A DNA stretch of 16,686 bases. Source: Acidobacteriota bacterium. Its GTDB lineage: Bacteria > Acidobacteriota > Holophagae > Thermotomaculales > Thermotomaculaceae. The notes beneath the pieces were generated by a model. It had not been told where the DNA came from. It ran no database searches and was given only the letters and a program-made list of their open reading frames with translations. The position numbers were made by a program, and so were the translations under genes. The stretch covers positions 1-16,686 of the forward strand of contig JALWHA010000054.1 in assembly GCA_027038695.1 (NCBI GenBank), in the 5' to 3' direction. This document shows, in pieces, positions 14,466 to 16,686 of the stretch (positions within the stretch are counted from its first letter, which is position 1; each line of letters begins with the position of its first letter).

Positions 14466-14848
14466 TGAGTTAATCTATTTTCTATATCTTCCGGTTTAAT
14501 CAATCCCATTAAAACATCTTGTATATAACCATCCTTAACAATAACTACCGAAGGTGTCGCCATTATTCCCAACTTTCTTGCAATTTCAATATTTTTGGTT
14601 ACATCTATCATTCTACCTTTTACTCCCTTTGAGATTAAGTCCTTAATTACAGGTGTCAACCTGATACAGGGAGTACAGCCAGGAGAATAAAGGTACAGAA
14701 AAAAATCTCTGCCTCTAAATTCAGGTAAAATTTCATTTACTTTTAAACCCACATTTTTCTTTGCTTTTTTTACAAGTACTATCTGAAGAATTATTTTTAA
14801 AAGAAAAAGGGCAGCGATAATTGCTGCCCCTATATACAGAATTTTCAT
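14462..14848 (-). CDS. Membrane-anchored thioredoxin-like protein
   Basis: A 128-residue protein. Residues ~4-27 (ILYIGAAIIAALFLLKIILQ) are a membrane anchor without a cleavage site. Since KKAKK at 27-31 follows the helix, the positive-inside rule hints that the thioredoxin domain may face the cytoplasm, although N-terminal anchors of this kind are often periplasm-facing; topology is open. The thioredoxin fold has the active site SPGCTPC (C58, C61) and the cis-proline motif MATPSVV (P99), so it is redox-competent by sequence. It is shorter than ordinary thioredoxin plus anchor, and the domain begins around 40. The start at 14848 follows AAGG, which sits next to the stop of the LysM gene; the gap is 4 bases. 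Its stop overlaps the start of the nucleotidyltransferase gene. A terminator-like hairpin lies inside codons 7-17. Confidence 0.88.
   Translation of the reverse strand: MKILYIGAAIIAALFLLKIILQIVLVKKAKKNVGLKVNEILPEFRGRDFFLYLYSPGCTPCIRLTPVIKDLISKGVKGRMIDVTKNIEIARKLGIMATPSVVIVKDGYIQDVLMGLIKPEDIENRLTQ
14799..14829 (-). terminator. Terminator-like hairpin inside the thioredoxin coding region (candidate attenuator)
   Basis: On the minus strand GGGCAGC (14829-14823), a seven-base loop AATTATC and GCTGCCC (14815-14809) form a perfect GC-rich 7-bp stem followed by TTTTTCTTTT (14808-14799). This is the shape of an intrinsic terminator in the direction of transcription, starting 19 bases inside the gene at codons 7-17. 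Translation of the gene would open the stem, so termination could occur when thioredoxin translation fails. It could also be chance arising from the Ala-Ala-Ile-Ile-Ala-Ala codons. The structure is seen; the function is inferred. Confidence 0.4.
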
Positions 14849-14852
14849 AGTG

Positions 14853-15977
14853 TTACCTTTTTACCGCAACGGTCTCCTCAATAGGCATTTCCTTTTCAGA
14901 GTACACTACCTTAACAGTTGACGTGTATTCGTTGGAAAAAAGGACAACTCCTTCACCTAAATAGACATACCTATCAATATGATGCAATTTTCTAAAGAAT
15001 TGTACTATATCTCCCGATTCCAGACCTCCGTTTTTACCCCCTTCAATTATCACGATTGAACCCTGCCCGGCGTAATTGCTATCGTCCTTTGACATGTAAA
15101 CTTTTAACATCTTTCCACTATCGGGAAACTGGCAATCACCGGTTTTCGGAGTATAATCAACCATTAAAGGAATAGGTTCATAATCAATTTTAACAAGGTA
15201 ATCGCCTCTTTCAACCGGCTGGGAAGAATAAGTAAATTTTGCGGTTGCAACACCGTTATTCACACAAAGCACTTTTACATCAGCAAGTCTCTGCAAAATA
15301 AGTATATACTTATCTTTTTCTAATTTTACGGTTTTAACAGGTTTTACGACAGCATAATCCTCATTTGCCGTAAGGCTACCGCCGTTAAGATCTTTCGCAT
15401 AAATGACATCCGGATATGCAAATGTTATCTGTCCGTCTTCGTCACCTTCAACAACAACACCGGCAAATACTTTTGAAGCGTAATCTTTTGGGGAATTAAC
15501 AACTATGGAATATACTGCATTTTTTATATCTGAAATACTCGCAGCCTCTTCAACATTAGCCTTTTTTTCTTCAGGCTGTTGGACTGCACGTGTTTCTTGT
15601 TTCTGTTCAACCGGTTTTTGTTCCTTTTCGGTAAAATTTTTAACTTCTTCTTCAGGTTGCGTTTCCTTCTGTACCTGTGCCACAGTTTCAACCTTCTCTA
15701 TAACAAGAGGGTCTCCCGGGTATATCCAATGCGGGTCACTGATATATTTGTTCTGTTTCCATATCTTTGGCCAGAGATACGGATTATTAAGAAATTTCCC
15801 CGCTAAATCCCATAACGTATCCCCTTTAACAATTATGTAAACATTAGTGCCATCAGGGAAAGAGGTGGGAGGGGTGTAAGGTGTCCAATGCTTTTGAACG
15901 GTAATTTCCGCATGAGACAAGCCTGAGAAAATCATAATTAACACTGCGATAAATAAAAATTTTTTCCTAATTTTCAT
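14853..15977 (-). CDS. Exported LysM-domain envelope protein
   Basis: A 374-residue protein with a signal peptide (residues 1-23, KKFLFIAVLIMIFSGLSHA, cleavage probably after A23). A LysM domain follows at about 46-94: YIIVKGDTLWDLAGKF, then LWPKIWKQNKYI and HWIYPGDPLVI, which fits the LysM variant with conserved tryptophans found in bacterial envelope proteins. A linker rich in Glu, Gln, Lys and Pro (~97-147) leads to a beta-rich C-terminal region (~150-374) that I do not recognise. The protein probably binds peptidoglycan in the periplasm, and the linker would let the C-terminal part reach away from the wall. The start at 15977 has GGAG (15985-15988) seven bases upstream. It is the first gene of the operon with the thioredoxin and nucleotidyltransferase genes, and no catalytic residues can be pointed to. 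Confidence 0.87.
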   Translation of the reverse strand: MKIRKKFLFIAVLIMIFSGLSHAEITVQKHWTPYTPPTSFPDGTNVYIIVKGDTLWDLAGKFLNNPYLWPKIWKQNKYISDPHWIYPGDPLVIEKVETVAQVQKETQPEEEVKNFTEKEQKPVEQKQETRAVQQPEEKKANVEEAASISDIKNAVYSIVVNSPKDYASKVFAGVVVEGDEDGQITFAYPDVIYAKDLNGGSLTANEDYAVVKPVKTVKLEKDKYILILQRLADVKVLCVNNGVATAKFTYSSQPVERGDYLVKIDYEPIPLMVDYTPKTGDCQFPDSGKMLKVYMSKDDSNYAGQGSIVIIEGGKNGGLESGDIVQFFRKLHHIDRYVYLGEGVVLFSNEYTSTVKVVYSEKEMPIEETVAVKR

Positions 15978-16011
15978 AAATCCACTCCTAAAAAGTAAAA
16001 TTCTTGTTTTA

Positions 16012-16040
16012 ATTGTAATAGTTTAAAAACATGAAATCAA
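16012..16040 (-). promoter_or_regulatory. Promoter of the LysM-thioredoxin-nucleotidyltransferase operon
   Basis: TTGATT (16040-16035) and TACAAT (16017-16012) are separated by exactly 17 bases on the minus strand. A run of ten T and further A/T-only sequence (16044-16080) lies just upstream and could serve as an UP element, or as a weak terminator for ribF, though no GC-containing stem precedes the run. The predicted start near 16005 leaves a leader of about 28 bases. Confidence 0.6.
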
Positions 16041-16080
16041 GCATTTTATATAAAAAAAAAATCATTTTAAATTAATTTTT

Positions 16081-16686
16081 CTAAAATCCGCTATTTACCA
16101 GCATTTTTTTACATTGTTTACAGTCAGATTTAATCTCATCAATCAGTTCTGCAACACCTGAAAATTTTTTCTCTGGCCTTATAAATTCAACAAACTTAAC
16201 CTGAATCAATTCTCCGTATATCTCACGGTTAAAATCAAATATATAAGTCTCCACTATTATCTTATCGCTCCCGAAGGTAGGTTTGTAACCTACATTGGTA
16301 ATACTCGGTAAATCTTTGCCGTTTAACTTTGTATACGATGCGTAAACGCCTAACTTCGGCATAAGCTCATTCTCAGTAATTATATTAGCAGTAGGAAACC
16401 CTATCTTTCTCCCTATCTGTTCACCGTGAATAACAATTCCTTCCAAATAGTAATGCCTTCCCAGAAATTTATTTGCCTTTTTTACCTCCCCTTTTTCCAA
16501 CAATTTTCTTATCAAAGAACTTGAAACAATCTCGCCTTCAACAACAACGGGAGGAACCGCATATACATCAAATCCTTTTTCCTTCCCCTGTTTCTTCAAA
16601 AATTCAAGCCCGCCGCTTCTGTCTTTACCGAAAGCGAAATTAAATCCAACAAAAACCTTTTTCACACCTAAAACATCCACCAATAC
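16081..16686 (-). CDS. ribF: Bifunctional riboflavin kinase / FAD synthetase, C-terminal part (cut by window edge)
   Basis: The frame is open to the right edge, giving 201 codons of the C-terminal two thirds; the N-terminal adenylyltransferase HxGH motif lies outside. What remains of the FAD synthetase domain is VFVGFNFAFGKDRSGG (about residues 11-26 of the fragment) and IVSSSLIRKLLEKGEV, the counterpart of the family SSTxIR motif. The riboflavin kinase domain follows: HYYLEGIVIHGEQIGRKIGF, with PTAN completing the GFPTAN motif, then LGVYAS, TNVGYKPTFG and the catalytic glutamate in VETYIFDFNREIYGE. It converts riboflavin to FMN and FMN to FAD in the cytoplasm. It ends 103 bases before the LysM start and is probably a separate transcription unit, since a promoter lies in that gap. 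Confidence 0.95.
   Translation of the reverse strand, partial: VLVDVLGVKKVFVGFNFAFGKDRSGGLEFLKKQGKEKGFDVYAVPPVVVEGEIVSSSLIRKLLEKGEVKKANKFLGRHYYLEGIVIHGEQIGRKIGFPTANIITENELMPKLGVYASYTKLNGKDLPSITNVGYKPTFGSDKIIVETYIFDFNREIYGELIQVKFVEFIRPEKKFSGVAELIDEIKSDCKQCKKMLVNSGF

Noticed and set aside
16044..16080. Ten-base T-run and A/T-only sequence after ribF as an intrinsic terminator
   Set aside because: No GC-containing stem precedes the T-run; only an AAATTAATTT palindrome is present. Listed instead as a possible UP element.

Overview
The window is a compact stretch of a bacterial chromosome, AT-rich by eye, with almost every gene on the minus strand. Only the polysaccharide-type flippase at 3876-5294 lies on the plus strand. 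Intergenic gaps are short (the longest is about 100 bases) and no rRNA, tRNA, IS element, CRISPR array or prophage gene is visible. Exported proteins with signal peptides, a LysM envelope protein, a membrane-tethered thioredoxin and a flippase suggest a cell with an elaborate envelope. The ferredoxin-dependent 2-oxoacid oxidoreductase and aspartase point to an anaerobic or microaerophilic lifestyle. The gene content would fit several Gram-negative anaerobic lineages, and I cannot assign a phylum from the sequence alone.

Layout from the right edge, in the direction most genes are read. A partial ribF (16686-16081) enters from outside. Next comes an apparent operon with its own promoter: an exported LysM protein (15977-14853), a membrane-anchored thioredoxin (14848-14462) and an 866-residue DHH-CBS-CBS-tRNA nucleotidyltransferase fusion (14465-11865), the last two joined by an ATGA overlap. 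An adenosine deaminase family gene (11796-10702) follows with its own TATAAT promoter. Then comes a seven-gene central-metabolism operon: sucC, sucD, korD, korA, korB, korC and ndk (10627-5349). It starts from an extended -10 promoter and ends at a clear intrinsic terminator (5302-5326). The plus-strand flippase converges on that terminator and diverges from a gene for an aspartase with a cyclic-nucleotide-binding-like domain at its N terminus (3815-1947), which ends at another intrinsic terminator (1895-1928). At the left edge are two tandem exported M16 peptidase genes, the first catalytically complete (1834-347) and the second lacking the zinc motif and cut by the window edge (336-1).

Functionally, KorDABC and SucCD together interconvert 2-oxoglutarate and succinate through succinyl-CoA, with ferredoxin reduction and nucleoside triphosphate formation (or the reverse in a reductive cycle). 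Ndk can equilibrate the nucleotide product. The nearby aspartase supplies fumarate from aspartate and so joins the same C4 pool.

The observations most worth a second look are: the aspartase fused to a cNMP-like sensor domain that appears to lack the phosphate-binding arginine; a perfect terminator-like hairpin inside the first codons of the thioredoxin gene; a GAAA-capped hairpin in the leader of the sucC operon, which begins with a TTG codon; and overlapping divergent promoters that may give the flippase a leaderless mRNA.
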